Shown piece after piece: positions 16,609 through 25,429 of a stretch of 64,000 nt of DNA. The stretch is from NCBI GenBank assembly GCA_965115885.1, contig OZ220479.1, positions 868,001-932,000 of the forward strand, read 5' to 3'. Each line of letters starts with the position of its first letter. Position 1 is the first letter of the stretch. The notes under the pieces were generated by a model. It saw only the letters and a list, made by a program, of their open reading frames with translations, was not told the origin of the DNA and searched no databases. The position numbers and the translations under genes are program-made. This DNA is from BD2-11 sp965115885. GTDB taxonomy: Bacteria > Gemmatimonadota > Gemmatimonadetes > Longimicrobiales > Gaopeijiaceae.

Positions 16609-16636
16609 TTGACGCGCCGAGCGAAGCGCGTAGATT
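16609..16636 (+). promoter_or_regulatory. Candidate hisS promoter, possibly leaderless
   Basis: TTGACG (16609-16614) and TAGATT (16631-16636) are separated by 16 bp. Transcription would begin about seven bases later, at or next to the hisS ATG (16644), and no Shine-Dalgarno sequence precedes that ATG. Promoter and leaderless start are inferences from spacing alone. Confidence 0.4.
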
Positions 16637-16643
16637 CGCCGCC

Positions 16644-17948
16644 ATGTCGAACGGGAACGCCTTTCCCAGACTTCCGGGCTTTCGGGACTTCGCCCCCGAA
16701 GCCCTCGCGGAGCGCGAGCACGTGTTCCGGAGCTGGCGCGGCGCGGCGCGGCGCTACGGCTTCCAGGAATACGACGGCCCCCCGCTGGAACCGCTGGAGC
16801 TCTACCGGGAGAAGAGCGGAGACGAAATCGTCGGGCAGCTGTACGCGTTCGCCGACAAAGGGGGGCGCGAGGTCTCGTTGCGCCCCGAGATGACTCCCTC
16901 GCTGGCGCGCATGATCGGCGAGCGTGCGCGGGCGATGGCCAAGCCCATCCGCTGGTTTTCGATCCCGCAACTGTTCCGCTACGAGCGGCAGCAGCGGGGG
17001 CGTCTTCGGGAGCACTTCCAGTGGAACGTCGATGTCCTCGGCGAAGCGGACGTGGGCGCGGACGCCGAAGTGCTGGCGGTGGCCATCGACGCCCTCCGCG
17101 ATCTGGGCTTGGGGGCCGCCGATTTCGTGGCTCGGGTGTCGGACCGGCGCCTGCTGGGAGCGGCGCTCTCCGCGCTGGGGGTTCCCGGAGACCGGATGAC
17201 CGCCACCTTCGCCGACGTCGACAAGTACGAGCGGGTGGGCGCGGACGCGACGCGCGCCCGGTTGCGGGCGTCGGCCGGACTGTCGGACCGGGCCGCGGAC
17301 GCGCTCTTGGACATCTTGGACGACTCGGGGCTGGGCGCGGTCCAAGATCTGCTCGGCGAGCGGGACGCGGTAGGCGCGCGCCTCGCCGAGCTGCGCCGCT
17401 ATCGAGCCGACCTCGCGGCCATGGGGTTCGCCCCCTTTCTCCGCTTCGATCTGCGCATCGTCCGCGGGCTCGCCTACTACACCGGGATCGTGTTCGAGCT
17501 CTTCGATCGGAAGGGCGAGTTGCGCGCCATCTGCGGCGGAGGTCGCTACGACCGGTTGCTCGAGCGCGTGGGCGGCCTGCCGTTGCCCGCGGTGGGCTTC
17601 GGCATGGGGGACGTGGTGCTCACCGAGCTGCTGCGCGACCGGGGACTGCTGCGGGCGCCGACCCCCTCGCTCGACTGGTTCGTCGTCTGCGTTTCCCCGG
17701 ATCAGCGTCTTCTGGGACGCGAGATCGCTCATGCGCTGCGCGAGGCCGGATCGACCGTCGCCTACGCGTTCGAGCATCGTCCCGTGCGCAAGCAACTCTC
17801 GATGGCCGCCCGGCAGGGAGCCCGCAAGGTCGTCCTGTTGGGACCGGACGAGACGGCGCGGGGGACGGCGGTCGTCCGCGACATGACGCGGGGGGGACAG
17901 CGGGAGGTTTCCCTGGCCGATCTGCGCAAGGGCGGGCCGGCGCCGTGA
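16644..17948 (+). CDS. hisS: Histidine--tRNA ligase
   Basis: Class II synthetase charging tRNA-His. Residues 1-330 form the catalytic core with RLPGFRDFAPE, motif 2 FRYERQQRGRLREHFQWNVD, the histidine-specific RGLAYYTGIVFELF and GGGRYDRLL. About 345-430 is the anticodon-binding domain (DWFVVCVSPDQ to the end). The REHFQWNVD variant differs from the usual QFHQ of common bacterial HisRS. The alternative HisZ is unlikely because the anticodon domain is present and the window's HisG is the long form that needs no HisZ. The stop overlaps the next GTG. Confidence 0.9.
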   Translation: MSNGNAFPRLPGFRDFAPEALAEREHVFRSWRGAARRYGFQEYDGPPLEPLELYREKSGDEIVGQLYAFADKGGREVSLRPEMTPSLARMIGERARAMAKPIRWFSIPQLFRYERQQRGRLREHFQWNVDVLGEADVGADAEVLAVAIDALRDLGLGAADFVARVSDRRLLGAALSALGVPGDRMTATFADVDKYERVGADATRARLRASAGLSDRAADALLDILDDSGLGAVQDLLGERDAVGARLAELRRYRADLAAMGFAPFLRFDLRIVRGLAYYTGIVFELFDRKGELRAICGGGRYDRLLERVGGLPLPAVGFGMGDVVLTELLRDRGLLRAPTPSLDWFVVCVSPDQRLLGREIAHALREAGSTVAYAFEHRPVRKQLSMAARQGARKVVLLGPDETARGTAVVRDMTRGGQREVSLADLRKGGPAP

Positions 17949-18457
17949 CCCCTCCCCTGCGGCGTCCGGGACGGCCGCCTAGCCCCAACCCTGGCGAGCT
18001 CCTCTCTTCCGTCGCGCTCCTGCTCGCATGGGCCTGTTCTCCCGACGTCCCGCCCGACGCCCGGGAGGATCCGGCGTTCGCGCCTCCGGCCCGCTCTTTC
18101 TTCGGCGACGACGAGGCGGAGCCGACTTCGCTCCTTCTCTTCGACGAAGTCCCGGATCCCGCGCTCGAGCGTCGACTCACCCTCCACTTCCTCGCTCGCG
18201 AGCCCGCAGGGCGCGCGGAGTTCAGCCGCGCCCTGCGCACGCTGTTGCCCGAACGGGCCGAACGCGACTCCACGCTGGTGGCCGTCCGCGCCATCGTCTA
18301 CCGGGCGGCCGTGCGACGAGAGGACAACGAGGGCGATCTGATCCCGGTGGCATGGGGGGAATGGATTCCCCTGCAAGGATGGCGCGGCGATGTCGGGGAA
18401 GGTCGGGGAAGCGGACATCGGGTCTACTTCTACCACGGAGCGCCCCCGGAATGGTAG
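17945..18457 (+). CDS. Hypothetical exported protein, possible lipoprotein
   Basis: 170-residue product of no recognised family. The N terminus (LLSSVALLLAWACSPD) resembles a lipoprotein signal with Cys near residue 32, although the lipobox (AWAC) is not ideal. The mature part is acidic, then contains a repeated-looking Arg-rich helix region and a C-terminal GEWIPLQGWRGDVGEG segment. The GTG start overlaps the hisS stop (GTGA), and the end overlaps the next small membrane gene by seven bases, so three genes are translationally linked between hisS and proS. No function can be assigned. Confidence 0.6.
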   Translation: MTPPLRRPGRPPSPNPGELLSSVALLLAWACSPDVPPDAREDPAFAPPARSFFGDDEAEPTSLLLFDEVPDPALERRLTLHFLAREPAGRAEFSRALRTLLPERAERDSTLVAVRAIVYRAAVRREDNEGDLIPVAWGEWIPLQGWRGDVGEGRGSGHRVYFYHGAPPEW

Positions 18458-18741
18458 CCGACGGCACCAAGCTGGTGCGCAGGGACATGGCTCGCGCCGT
18501 GCGTCGGCTCAACGTTCTCGAATGTCTCGTCCTGGCCGCGGCGGCGGCGATGGCGCTCGGCGGAGGCGCGCTGGTGGCGTTGCTGCTGGGCGAGTTGACG
18601 GACGCGCCGTTCCGGGTATCGTGGTTCGTCTCCTCGCTTCTGCTCTTCGGCGTGCCCGGCTTCTTCGCGTTGCGCAGAGAGAGCAGGCGCGACCCTTCCC
18701 ACGGCTCCGCGGACCAAACCCGGGATCGAACGAATGGCTGA
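18451..18741 (+). CDS. Small two-pass membrane protein, unknown function
   Basis: 96 residues with two hydrophobic segments: LECLVLAAAAAMALGGGALVALLLG (about 23-47) and VSWFVSSLLLFGVPGFFAL (about 57-75), and a charged C-terminal tail. This is the topology of small ancillary inner-membrane proteins. The ATG overlaps the preceding gene (ATGGTAG) and its stop overlaps the proS start (ATGGCTGA), which is the main evidence that it is a real gene. Confidence 0.6.
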   Translation: MVADGTKLVRRDMARAVRRLNVLECLVLAAAAAMALGGGALVALLLGELTDAPFRVSWFVSSLLLFGVPGFFALRRESRRDPSHGSADQTRDRTNG

Positions 18742-20194
18742 CGACAAGCGGCTCACGCCGCGGAGCGAGAGCTTTTCGGCATGGTACGGCGACGCCGTTC
18801 AGCGCGCGGAGCTCGCCGACCATTCGCCGGTGCGCGGATGCATGGTCATCCGTCCCTGGGGATACGCGATCTGGGAGTTGATGCAGCAGGGACTGGACGG
18901 GCTCTTCAAGGAGACCGGCCACGAGAACGCCTACTTCCCCCTACTCATCCCGATGAACTTCATCGAGCGGGAGAAGGAGCACGTCGAGGGGTTCAAGCCG
19001 GAGTTGGCGGTGGTGAGCCACGCCGGCGGCAAGGAGCTCGAGGAGCCCTACGCCGTGCGCCCGACCTCGGAGACCATCATCTACTCGATGTACGCGAAGT
19101 GGGTGCAGAGCCACCGCGATCTGCCTCTTCTCCTGAACCAGTGGTGCAACGTGATGCGCTGGGAGTTGCGCACGCGGCTCTTTCTGCGCACCTCCGAGTT
19201 CCTCTGGCAGGAGGGGCACACCGCGCACGCGACCCGAGAGGAGGCGGAGGAGGAGGCGCGGCGGATGCTCGGCGTCTACCGGAGGTTCCAGGAGGACTGG
19301 ATCGCGATGCCTCCGATCAGCGGTCTGAAGAGCGAATCGGAGAAGTTCGCGGGCGCGGTGCGAAGCTATTCGGTGGAGGCGCTGATGCAGGACGGGCGCG
19401 CGCTCCAAGTGGGAACTTCCCACTTCCTGGGACAGAACTTCTCGCGCCAGTTCGACCTCGCCTTCCAGAACGAGGCGGGGCGGGAGGAATACGCCTGGAA
19501 CACGTCGTGGGGCGTTTCCACGCGCATGGTCGGGGGCATGGTGATGACTCACGGGGACGACGCCGGGATCGTCGTGCCGCCCAGGGTCGCGCCCGCTCAA
19601 GTCGTGGTGGTTCCGATCTGGCGCAACGATGCGCAACGCGCGGCGGTGCTCGAGGAGTCCGATCGCCTTCGCGCCCAGCTCGTCGCTGCGGGAGTGCGCG
19701 TCCGCGTGGACGCGCGCGACCACCTCAACCCGGGCGCCAAGTTCTACGAATGGGAGCGCAAGGGCGTCCCGTTCCGGGCCGAGATCGGGCCCCGGGACGT
19801 GGCGAAGGAACAGGTGGCGCTGGCCCGGCGGGTGCCGTTCGCGGACGGGGCGCGCAAACGCTTCCTCGCACGCGCGGAGGCCGTATCCACCCTGCCCGCC
19901 CTGCTCGACGCCTTTCACCAAGACCTGATCGATGCCGCCCGCGCGCGCCGCGAGGCCGATTCCCACCGGGGCGTCTCCGATCTGGACGAGCTCGAGGAGA
20001 TCCTGGAGACGGGCGGCGGCTTGGTCTACACCGGGTGGAGCGGAGACCCCGACGTCGAAGAACGGGTCAAGCGGGCGACGAAGGCCACCATCCGCGTGAT
20101 CCCGGACCCGGAGTTCCGCTCCTCCCGTCCGCCGTCCCGGTGCATCGGGGGCGGTGCCGCGAAGATGGAGGTGGCGTGGGCGCGGGCGTATTGA
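18734..20194 (+). CDS. proS: Proline--tRNA ligase, archaeal/eukaryote-like type
   Basis: Class II synthetase charging tRNA-Pro. The 486-residue protein has the short architecture without the bacterial editing insertion: catalytic core with RPTSETIIYSMYAKWVQSHR and LFLRTSEFLWQEGHTAHAT, then LQVGTSHFLGQNFSRQFDL. The anticodon domain follows (about 285-395), and then the C-terminal zinc-type domain ending KMEVAWARAY, in which the tyrosine is the usual terminal residue of this class. The ATG lies within the end of the previous gene. Confidence 0.95.
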   Translation: MADDKRLTPRSESFSAWYGDAVQRAELADHSPVRGCMVIRPWGYAIWELMQQGLDGLFKETGHENAYFPLLIPMNFIEREKEHVEGFKPELAVVSHAGGKELEEPYAVRPTSETIIYSMYAKWVQSHRDLPLLLNQWCNVMRWELRTRLFLRTSEFLWQEGHTAHATREEAEEEARRMLGVYRRFQEDWIAMPPISGLKSESEKFAGAVRSYSVEALMQDGRALQVGTSHFLGQNFSRQFDLAFQNEAGREEYAWNTSWGVSTRMVGGMVMTHGDDAGIVVPPRVAPAQVVVVPIWRNDAQRAAVLEESDRLRAQLVAAGVRVRVDARDHLNPGAKFYEWERKGVPFRAEIGPRDVAKEQVALARRVPFADGARKRFLARAEAVSTLPALLDAFHQDLIDAARARREADSHRGVSDLDELEEILETGGGLVYTGWSGDPDVEERVKRATKATIRVIPDPEFRSSRPPSRCIGGGAAKMEVAWARAY

Positions 20195-20195
20195 C

Positions 20196-21452
20196 GTGAC
20201 CCCGCTGGCCCGCTCGGGGGGTCTGCTTCACTGCGGGCCGTTCGCCCTCGACGACATCGCCGCACGCTTCGGGACTCCGCTCTACCTCTACGACGGCGCG
20301 CTGATCGACGACAGGTACCGTGCCTTCGCCTCCGCATTCCCTGGCGTCCGTCTGCTGGTGGCGTATTCGGTCAAGGCCAACGGGAACTTGGCGCTGCTGG
20401 CTCGGCTGTCCGGTCTCGGTTCCGGCGCCGACGTCGTGAGCGGAGGCGAGCTGGCGCGCGCCCTCGGGGCGGGAATCCCGGCCGACCGGATCGTCTTCGC
20501 CGGCGCGGGCAAGAGCGAGGCGGAGCTGGAAGCGGGGCTCGACGCCGGGATCCACGGGTTCCACGTCGAGAGCCGGGAGGAGCTTCTCCTGTTGGAGCGG
20601 ATCGCCGCGAGGCGGGGCGCGACGGCCCGCCTCGCGCTGCGCGTGAACCCGGACATCGCGGCGCCCACACCCCACGAGTACACGCGCACCGGCCACGCGG
20701 GCAGCAAGTTCGGTCTCCCGCCCCGCGAGGCGATGGACCTCTACCGCTGGGCGGCGTCCCGGACCGCGCTCCAGGTCGTGGGCGTCGCGGTGCACATCGG
20801 ATCCCAGATCGTGGACGCCGAGCCCTACGAGCGCGCCGCGCGCGAAGTCTTCGCTCTCGAACGCGCGCTGCGCGACGAAGGCATCCCGCTCGAGTACGTG
20901 GATCTGGGCGGAGGGTTCGGAATCGCATACGGAGACGGCGAATCCGGGATCGATCTCTCCCGCCTCGCCTCGGCCGTTCTGCCGACGGTGCGCGAGCGCG
21001 GTCTGCGGCTGATCCTGGAGCCCGGCCGCTTCATCGTGGGGGAGGCGGGGACGCTGATCGTACGCGTGCTCTCGGTCAAGCGTTCCGGCTCGAAGGTTTT
21101 CGTGATCGCGGACGGCGGCATGACCGAACTGCTGCGTCCGAGCCACTACGGCGGATACCATCGCATCGATCCGGTGCGCCGCCGTCCGGGCGCCGTCCGG
21201 GCGGTGAGCGACGTGGTCGGGCCGGTGTGCGAAGACGGCGACTTTCTCGCGCGCGAACGCTCCATCGAGCTGCCCTGCGCCGGGGATCTGATGGCGGTGC
21301 GGACCGCTGGAGCCTACGGTTTCTGCATGGCCTCGAACTACAACGGCCGCCTGCGTCCTGCGGAGGTGCTGGTCGCCGACGGGCGGGTGGCGCTGATCCG
21401 GGATCGGGAGACGTTCGCGGACTTGGTGCGCGGGGAGATCGTCCCCTCGTGA
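20196..21452 (+). CDS. lysA: Diaminopimelate decarboxylase
   Basis: PLP enzyme making L-lysine from meso-diaminopimelate, the last step of lysine synthesis. The fold-type III barrel carries the PLP lysine in LVAYSVKANGNLALL (about residue 55), HIGSQI, the phosphate loop LGGGFGIAY and EPGRFIVGEAGTL. The C-terminal beta domain holds GPVCEDGDFLARER and GAYGFCMASNYNGRLRP. Length 418 residues. The GTG lies one base after the proS stop. The gene end overlaps guaA. lysA-guaA linkage has no obvious metabolic reason and probably reflects the compact genome. Confidence 0.95.
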   Translation: MTPLARSGGLLHCGPFALDDIAARFGTPLYLYDGALIDDRYRAFASAFPGVRLLVAYSVKANGNLALLARLSGLGSGADVVSGGELARALGAGIPADRIVFAGAGKSEAELEAGLDAGIHGFHVESREELLLLERIAARRGATARLALRVNPDIAAPTPHEYTRTGHAGSKFGLPPREAMDLYRWAASRTALQVVGVAVHIGSQIVDAEPYERAAREVFALERALRDEGIPLEYVDLGGGFGIAYGDGESGIDLSRLASAVLPTVRERGLRLILEPGRFIVGEAGTLIVRVLSVKRSGSKVFVIADGGMTELLRPSHYGGYHRIDPVRRRPGAVRAVSDVVGPVCEDGDFLARERSIELPCAGDLMAVRTAGAYGFCMASNYNGRLRPAEVLVADGRVALIRDRETFADLVRGEIVPS

Positions 21453-23002
21453 CTCGGAGCAAGCCGCGCGACCGGGTTCTCATCCTCGACTACGGGTCGC
21501 AGTTCACCCAGCTCATCGCGCGCCGCGTCCGCGAGGAGCGGGTCTATTGCGAGATTCATCCGCCGACCCGGTCGCTGGAGTGGATTCGCGGCTGGGCGCC
21601 CAGCGCGATCGTGCTCTCGGGGGGACCTTCTTCCGTCTACGACGACGACGGTCCCGGTGCCGAGCTCGAACTCCTGCATCTGGGGATTCCGGTGCTGGGG
21701 ATCTGCTACGGCATGCAGCTGATCGCCCGATTGGAGGGAGGTCGGGTGGTGCGCGGCAAGCGCGAATACGGACGAGCCGAATTGCGCGTGGCCGAGGCGC
21801 AGGGCCTGTTCGCGGGGTTCCCGAAGGATCCGGTCGCGGTCTGGTGTTCCCACGGCGACCATGTGGACCGGCCCCCGGAGGGCTACCGCGTCGTCGCCTC
21901 GACGGAGGGGCTCCCGGTGGCGGCCTTCCGGGCGGAGGACCGCGCCATCCACGGGGTGCAGTTCCATCCCGAAGTCGCCCACACCCCCGAGGGCGGCCGC
22001 ATGCTCTCCAATTTTCTCTTCCGGGTCGCGGGGTGCCGCCCCAGCTGGACGACGCGCGCCTTCGTGGAGGAGAGCGTCGCCGCCATTCGCGAGCAAGCGG
22101 GAGACGGATCGGCCATCTGCGGGCTGTCCGGCGGGGTCGACTCCTCGGTGGCCGCCGCTCTCGTGCACAGGGCGATCGGCGATCGGCTGACCTGCGTCTT
22201 CGTCGACAACGGATTGCTCCGGAAAGGCGAGCGCGAGCGCGTCGAACGCACCTTCCGCAAGCACATGGGGATGGAACTCGTCGTCGCCGATGCGCGCCGG
22301 GAGTTTCTGGAGCGGCTCGCCGGGGTCGACGATCCCGAACGCAAGCGCAAAATCATCGGCGAGACTTTCATCCGCGTCTTCGAGCGCGCCGCCCGCGACG
22401 CCGGCAAGAACGCGTCCCTGCTGGTTCAGGGCACGCTCTATCCGGATGTCATCGAGTCCCTGTCGGTGCGGGGTCCGTCGGCCACCATCAAGACCCATCA
22501 CAACGTGGGCGGACTTCCCGACGACATGCCGTTCGAGCTGATCGAGCCGCTCGACGAGCTTTTCAAGGACGAGGTGCGCAGGGTGGGACGGGAGCTGGGC
22601 GTCCCCGAGGCGTTCGTGGCTCGGCATCCGTTTCCCGGGCCGGGTCTCGCCGTGCGCATCTTGGGCGAGGTCACGCGGGAGCGGCTCGAGATCCTGCGCG
22701 ACGCGGACGCCATCTTCCTGGAGGAGATCCGAGCCGCCGGGATCTACGACGAAATCTGGCAGGCGTTCGCGGTTCTGCTGCCCGTGCGCTCCGTGGGCGT
22801 GATGGGCGACGCGCGCACCTACGAGTGCGCCGTCGCGTTGCGCGCCGTGGCCTCGCGCGACGGCATGACCGCCGACTGGTACCGGTTTCCGCCCGATGCG
22901 CTCGCGCGCGCCTCCGCGCGCATCATCAACGAAGTCGAGGGCGTGAATCGGGTGGCCTACGACATCAGCTCGAAGCCCCCGGCCACCATCGAATGGGAGT
23001 GA
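21449..23002 (+). CDS. guaA: GMP synthase (glutamine-hydrolysing)
   Basis: Converts XMP to GMP with glutamine and ATP. Residues 1-190 are the class I glutamine amidotransferase with nucleophile C86 in GICYGMQ and the HPE of FHPEVAHT. Next comes the ATP-pyrophosphatase with GLSGGVDSSVAAALVH. The C-terminal dimerisation domain ends VNRVAYDISSKPPATIEWE, the canonical GuaA ending. 517 residues. The GTG start overlaps the lysA stop (GTGA). It ends 37 nt before the convergent lipoprotein gene. Confidence 0.97.
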   Translation: MTRSKPRDRVLILDYGSQFTQLIARRVREERVYCEIHPPTRSLEWIRGWAPSAIVLSGGPSSVYDDDGPGAELELLHLGIPVLGICYGMQLIARLEGGRVVRGKREYGRAELRVAEAQGLFAGFPKDPVAVWCSHGDHVDRPPEGYRVVASTEGLPVAAFRAEDRAIHGVQFHPEVAHTPEGGRMLSNFLFRVAGCRPSWTTRAFVEESVAAIREQAGDGSAICGLSGGVDSSVAAALVHRAIGDRLTCVFVDNGLLRKGERERVERTFRKHMGMELVVADARREFLERLAGVDDPERKRKIIGETFIRVFERAARDAGKNASLLVQGTLYPDVIESLSVRGPSATIKTHHNVGGLPDDMPFELIEPLDELFKDEVRRVGRELGVPEAFVARHPFPGPGLAVRILGEVTRERLEILRDADAIFLEEIRAAGIYDEIWQAFAVLLPVRSVGVMGDARTYECAVALRAVASRDGMTADWYRFPPDALARASARIINEVEGVNRVAYDISSKPPATIEWE

Positions 23003-23039
23003 GGGGACGCGGGACGCGCATCTCGCGCGCCGTGGACGG

Positions 23040-23384
23040 TCAGGACGCCGGCGGGGCGTCCTCCCGCGTGCGCATGCGCCTCAGCGAATCGTCGATCTCG
23101 GCCCACACGTCGGCCATGAACTGCACGCGCGGCCCGTGCGCGTCGACGAACTCCGCCAGTTCGGCCTCGGTGATCCCCCTCGCCTCCAAAACCTCTTCCT
23201 TCGCCGTCGGGCCGATCCGACCGCCCGGCGTGCGCAGAGCCTTCAGCCGCAGCTCCACGTAGGCGTCCACGAAGACGTCGCGCGGGATCGTCTCCGGCTC
23301 CTCGGGGGTTCGTGCTCCGACGCACGCGCCCAGGGCGCACGTCAGTCCTGCCGTCACGATGCCCCGCCAGTCGCTGATCCTCAT
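23040..23384 (-). CDS. Small predicted lipoprotein, unknown function
   Basis: 114 residues. The N terminus has a good lipobox, CALGAC with the lipidated Cys at 21, so the mature protein should be membrane-anchored. The rest is mostly helical: IPRDVFVDAYVELRLKAL, then VLEARGITEAELAEFVDAHG and FMADVWAEIDDSLRRMR. This arrangement recalls DUF4296-type lipoproteins, but the similarity is by eye and weak. It is transcribed toward guaA. The start ATG is the first one before the signal peptide. Confidence 0.7.
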   Translation of the reverse strand: MRISDWRGIVTAGLTCALGACVGARTPEEPETIPRDVFVDAYVELRLKALRTPGGRIGPTAKEEVLEARGITEAELAEFVDAHGPRVQFMADVWAEIDDSLRRMRTREDAPPAS

Positions 23385-24180
23385 CGGCGCCGTCCCTCGC
23401 AAGTCTCCGCGTTGCGACCGTGTGCCGGAGCGACCGAGGCGCCCGCGCCTCCGACGCCGCTCGAGCTCCGACCCGAAATTCCCGGTGCATGGGCGAGGGG
23501 ATCGGTCGCGACGCGGACCCCGGATCCGGTTCCGCGCGACGGATGCGCCGCATCGGTTCCCGGCCGACGTCGGCACCGGATCCGGGACTTGGCTTCCGCC
23601 CCTGCGCCCGAGGACTACATCGGGCGACACGACGGAGTTCCCTCCCTCCCTCCCTCCCTCCCTCCCTCCGCCGCTCGCCTTCCCGGCTTCGGTTCGGGCG
23701 GCGGCGTCGGCTCGAATTCGCGGATCCACGGCCTCCGGGTCCAAAGCTGCGCCCGCTCCGAGCCGGCTCGACGATCCGTTCCCGCAACTCGCGCGGATAA
23801 CGTCTCCGCCGCCTCCCGCGCGTCCGCCGGGGCGGGGCGAACTCCGGTCGGTTGTTGCTCCCGTGCGCCGTTCGTGCCAAAGTTGACCGAGCGTTCCGGA
23901 CCATCCGCGCGTGTGCGCCCCGAACTCGGGGTCCCGGTCTGGATTCCGGAGGTCTCGGGAGACGAAACCGCCTTCGCCAACCGGATTTCCCCGCGTCGAC
24001 ACCCAGCCGCTCCGCAATGAGTCGCATCGCCACGGTCATCGCGCCACCGACCTCCGAGTTCGACGCCCGCGTCGGCGCGGCCGACCAGGTCGACCGTCGC
24101 CCCCGGTCCCGAGCTCTCCGGAACCGTCCGCCCCGCGTCCGAACGGAACGCCGCGTGCCCATCCGCGGGGAGGGGCCGGC
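23385..24180. other. Gene-free 0.8-kb interval between lipoprotein and STAS gene
   Basis: Open frames exist on both strands but are Arg/Pro/Ser-rich, show no domain, and overlap each other, as expected for chance frames in GC-rich DNA. The only structure seen is the CCTC repeat near 23641. The divergent promoters for the lipoprotein (minus) and STAS (plus) genes presumably lie here. A 55-codon frame at 24017-24184 ends on the STAS start but looks random. Confidence 0.6.
23641..23669. repeat. Tetranucleotide CCTC tract (about seven units)
   Basis: An uninterrupted run of CCTC/CTCC units over 29 bp, inside the gene-free interval. The minus strand reads GGGAGGGAGGG and so on, giving more than four G3 runs with one-base loops, a strong G-quadruplex pattern. 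Such tracts also change length by slippage. Confidence 0.85.
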
Positions 24181-24519
24181 GTGAAAGTCCGGGTGGAGTC
24201 CCGGAATGGGGTGCTCGTGGTGGGCGTCTGCGGCCGAGTCGACTCCGTCAACGCGCGCGAGTTCGAGACCGAGTTGCGGGACGTGCTCGGAAAGGGGGCG
24301 GCGGGCGTCGTTCTGGACTGCACGGAACTCGACTACGTAAGCAGTGCGGGGCTGCGCGTCCTGCTCAGGATCACGCGAGACCTCGATCGGAAGCGGATTC
24401 CCTTCACGGTCTGTTCCCTGAGTCCCATGATTTCCGAGATCTTCCAGATCAGCGGGTTCGACCGAATCATCCCGGTCGCCGACTCCCGGGCCGATGCCCT
24501 CGCCTCTCTCCCCCGCTAG
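24181..24519 (+). CDS. STAS-domain anti-sigma factor antagonist
   Basis: 112-residue single STAS domain of the SpoIIAA/RsbV type, which in partner-switching binds and releases an anti-sigma kinase. The hallmark phosphorylatable serine region is intact (DYVSSAGLRVLL), preceded by VVLDCTELD and followed by CSLSPMISEIFQISGFDRII. The GTG start is preceded by a strong GGGGAGGGG. No kinase or phosphatase partner is next to it. It ends 40 nt before the hisG start, so it may be co-transcribed with the histidine operon. Confidence 0.9.
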   Translation: MKVRVESRNGVLVVGVCGRVDSVNAREFETELRDVLGKGAAGVVLDCTELDYVSSAGLRVLLRITRDLDRKRIPFTVCSLSPMISEIFQISGFDRIIPVADSRADALASLPR

Positions 24520-24559
24520 AGCCGGAACCATCCCTCCGGTCCCGGACGAGGAACGCCGC

Positions 24560-25429
24560 GTGACGCCCCTCAGGATTGCGTTGCCCAACAAGGGCCGCCT
24601 GTCGGAAAGCGCCTTGGCGCTGTTGCGCAAAGCCGGGCTTCGCGCCCGCATGCGCAGCGATCGTTCGTTGACCGCACCGCTCGGAGATGGCCATCGGGCC
24701 ATTTTCCTGCGCGCCGCCGACATCCCGGAGCTGGTGGCGGACGGGGCGGCGGAGATCGGGGTGACGGGCGCGGATCTGGTGGCCGAGAGCGGTTGCGATG
24801 TCCGCGAGCTGCTGGACTTGGAGTTCGGTCGTTGCCGGCTGGTGATCGCGGTGGAGGACGAGAGCGCCGTCCGGAGCGTCGCCGACGTCCCCGCCGGCAC
24901 GCGGGTGGCCACCGCGTTCCCTCGGCTGACGCGGTCGTACTTCGACCGCCACGGGATCCCGGTCAAGATCGCGACCGTGTCGGGGGCCGCCGAGATCGCG
25001 CCCCTTCTCGGGGTGGCCGAGGTCATCGTGGACTTGACGGCGACCGGTTCCACGCTGCGCGTGAACGGAATGCGGGAGGTGGAGACCGTCCTGGAATCCA
25101 CCGCCCGCCTGATCGCGAACGAGGCGGCGTTGGAGCGGACCGACTTGGCGAGCCGGATTTCCGAGCTCCGCCTGGCGCTTGATTCGGTGCGCCGCGCGCG
25201 CGGGAAACGGTATCTGATGGCCAACGTGCCCCGAGATCGGATGGACGAAGTTCGGAAAGTGATCCCCGGAATCTCCGGGCCCACCATCGTGGAGGTGGCG
25301 GGGGGAGGATCCTGGGTCGCGGCGCACGCGGTGATCGACGAGGATTGCCTGTCGCGAACGGTTCCGCGGTTGAAGAGTCTGGGAGCGGAGGGCATCCTGG
25401 TGACCCCGATCGAGAGGCTGACGCCATGA
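24560..25429 (+). CDS. hisG: ATP phosphoribosyltransferase, long form
   Basis: First, feedback-regulated step of histidine synthesis: ATP + PRPP to phosphoribosyl-ATP. 289 residues with the substrate-binding core (RIALPNKGRLSESAL; GVTGADLVAESG; VIVDLTATGSTLRVNGMRE) and the C-terminal ACT-like regulatory domain (about 215-289) that identifies the long, hexameric form. The GTG is chosen because GAGGAA lies six bases upstream. An ATG at 24494 would extend into the STAS gene. The end overlaps hisD (ATGA). Confidence 0.95.
   Translation: MTPLRIALPNKGRLSESALALLRKAGLRARMRSDRSLTAPLGDGHRAIFLRAADIPELVADGAAEIGVTGADLVAESGCDVRELLDLEFGRCRLVIAVEDESAVRSVADVPAGTRVATAFPRLTRSYFDRHGIPVKIATVSGAAEIAPLLGVAEVIVDLTATGSTLRVNGMREVETVLESTARLIANEAALERTDLASRISELRLALDSVRRARGKRYLMANVPRDRMDEVRKVIPGISGPTIVEVAGGGSWVAAHAVIDEDCLSRTVPRLKSLGAEGILVTPIERLTP

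Noticed and set aside
16644..17948. HisZ regulatory subunit instead of HisRS
   Set aside because: An anticodon-binding domain is present, the length suits HisRS, and HisG in the window is the long form that does not use HisZ.
24017..24184. 55-codon frame ending on the STAS start codon
   Set aside because: Overlap resembles translational coupling, but the product is Arg/Pro-rich with no family or ribosome-binding site.
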